A stretch of DNA of 6,947 bases, taken from the NCBI GenBank assembly GCA_022566435.1, contig JADFIX010000200.1:1-6947 (forward strand). Direction: 5' to 3'. The notes under the pieces were generated by a model. That model saw only the letters and a program-made list of their open reading frames with translations, was not told where the DNA came from and made no database searches. A program made the position numbers and the translations under genes. Positions 5,858 to 6,947 of the stretch are shown here, piece after piece (position 1 is the first letter of the stretch; each line of letters opens with the position of its first letter). This DNA is from Planctomycetota bacterium. Lineage in GTDB: Bacteria > Planctomycetota > Phycisphaerae > UBA1845.

Positions 5858-6946
5858 TCACGCTGTTTGCATCTTATCAAGGACGGCCCGGGCACGGCGG
5901 ACTTTTTCGAGGATGTCCTCGGCCTTGGCGGTCCAGGTGAACGACTTTGGGTTGTCGTTGTGTTTCTCGATGTAGTCTTCAATCGTCGCGATCAATTCCT
6001 TGACACTGCGGAATACACCGCGGCGGATCCGTTTGTCGGTGATCTCACGGAACCAACGCTCCACAAGATTCAACCATGAGCTGCTCGTTGGGGTGAAATG
6101 CAGATGAAAGCGTTTGTGCCGCTTGAGCCACGTCTTCACCTTGGGATGTTTGTGGGTCGCATAGTTGTCCACGATCAGATGCAGGTCGAAATCGGCGGGC
6201 GTCTCCTTGTCCATCAGCCTGAGAAACTTGATGAACTCTTGATGGCGATGTCGTGGCATACAAGCGCCGATCAACTTGCCTTCCGCCACGTTCAACGCCG
6301 CAAACAGCGTGGTGGTGCCGTTTCGCTTGTAGTCGTGTGTCATGGTTCCGCAGCGACCCTTCTTGAGCGGCAGCCCCGGCTGCGAGCGGTCGAGCGCCTG
6401 AATCTGGCTCTTCTCATCGACGCAGAACACGATCGCCCGCTCGGGCGGGTCCAGGTAGAGGCCCACCACGTCGATCAGTTTTTGAACAAACCGCGGATCG
6501 TTGCTGACCTTGAACGTCCGCACCAAGTGCGGCTTCAGGCCGTTCGCTCGCCAGACCCGCGACACCGTCGATCGGCTGGTCCCCAACACTTTGGCCAGGC
6601 TGTTCGTGCTCCAGTGGGTGGCGTTCGACGGTTTGCACTGGGTTGTCTGTTCCACGATCTTTCGGGCCAGCGCCGTGTTGGCGGGTCGGCCGCCGCGCGG
6701 CGCATCTTTCTCCAGCCCAGCCAGACCCTTTGCGACGAAGCGTCGGCGCCAACGGCCCACGATGGTCCGTTCGATGCCGAGTTGCTCGGCAATCTCGATG
6801 TTTTGCATACCCCCGGCGGCCAACAGTACGATCTTCGCCCGCCGAACCAAACGCATGGGCGTGGTGCGTCCGCGAGACCAACGCTTAAGTCTAACCCATT
6901 GTTCGTCGGTCAACATTACCGTTGGAGCCATTCGCATCGATACCAT
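5858..6946 (-). CDS. IS630-family DDE transposase
   Basis: The product has 362 residues, full length for the family, with no stop or frameshift, so it may be active. Two N-terminal helix-turn-helix segments bind the element ends: about 47-70 (NIEIAEQLGIERTIVGRW) and about 115-135 (SLAKVLGTSRSTVSRVW). The RNase H-like catalytic core has D177 in VFCVDEKSQ, D260 in LIVDNYATH and E296 in NLVERWF; the D-34/35-E spacing is that of the IS630/Tc1-mariner group. The enzyme cuts and pastes the element into TA targets. The start is uncertain: ATG codons at 6946, 6937 and 6931 give MVSMRMAP, and family proteins usually begin about ten residues before the LTDEQ motif, which favours the later ones. The region before the start lies outside the window. 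It reads toward the phosphoesterase genes. Confidence 0.95.
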   Translation of the reverse strand: MVSMRMAPTVMLTDEQWVRLKRWSRGRTTPMRLVRRAKIVLLAAGGMQNIEIAEQLGIERTIVGRWRRRFVAKGLAGLEKDAPRGGRPANTALARKIVEQTTQCKPSNATHWSTNSLAKVLGTSRSTVSRVWRANGLKPHLVRTFKVSNDPRFVQKLIDVVGLYLDPPERAIVFCVDEKSQIQALDRSQPGLPLKKGRCGTMTHDYKRNGTTTLFAALNVAEGKLIGACMPRHRHQEFIKFLRLMDKETPADFDLHLIVDNYATHKHPKVKTWLKRHKRFHLHFTPTSSSWLNLVERWFREITDKRIRRGVFRSVKELIATIEDYIEKHNDNPKSFTWTAKAEDILEKVRRARAVLDKMQTA

Positions 6947-6947
6947 C
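5858..6947 (-). mobile_element. IS630-family insertion sequence (partial; ends not located)
   Basis: The transposase gene fills the right end of the window. The element's 5' end is beyond base 6947, so its terminal inverted repeats cannot be matched. The 3' end should lie shortly past the stop codon, somewhere in 5780-5857; TA dinucleotides at 5846 and 5851 are possible target sites, but neither can be chosen without the other end. The coordinates given are therefore the minimum extent. Confidence 0.7.

Overview
The window carries five protein-coding genes, all on the minus strand. In order of transcription (right to left) they are an IS630-family transposase, a calcineurin-type metallophosphoesterase with a lipoprotein signal, a 94-residue protein that resembles a biotinyl/lipoyl-type domain, an 862-residue P-loop NTPase ending in seven tetratricopeptide (TPR) repeats, and the start of purE, which runs off the left edge. 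The DNA looks like a moderately GC-rich bacterial chromosome. The lipobox, the Shine-Dalgarno sites and the housekeeping purE gene all fit a Gram-negative-type bacterium. TPR proteins, IS630 copies and a GGGC-GTAA-GCCC hairpin would suit a planctomycete or similar lineage, but that is a guess and nothing here fixes the phylum.

Layout. Bases 1-389 hold purE (de novo purine synthesis). Bases 390-565 are a spacer with a 10-bp inverted repeat, a possible -10 box and a clear purE ribosome binding site. Bases 566-3154 encode the NTPase-TPR protein, whose TPR part is a tandem array of exactly 102-bp units (632-1345). Bases 3155-3576 are a 422-bp gap with a possible promoter and operator-like dyad for the NTPase gene, plus two hairpins. 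Bases 3577-5679 hold a tight two-gene unit: the lipoprotein phosphoesterase is followed after 6 bp by the small protein, whose ribosome binding site lies inside the end of the phosphoesterase gene. Bases 5680-5857 hold a purine-rich direct repeat that folds into a long hairpin. Bases 5858-6946 are the IS630 transposase.

Function. The phosphoesterase and the small protein are very probably co-translated. The NTPase has the three-part plan of STAND-class signalling proteins: an N-terminal region with a hydrophobic helix, a central nucleotide switch and a C-terminal repeat sensor. Such proteins include bacterial immune sensors, but no recognised effector domain is visible, so a defence role is only a hypothesis. 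The 422-bp gap, with its own possible promoter, argues against one operon for all three genes. purE is an unrelated housekeeping neighbour. The insertion sequence beside these genes marks a spot that has received mobile DNA.
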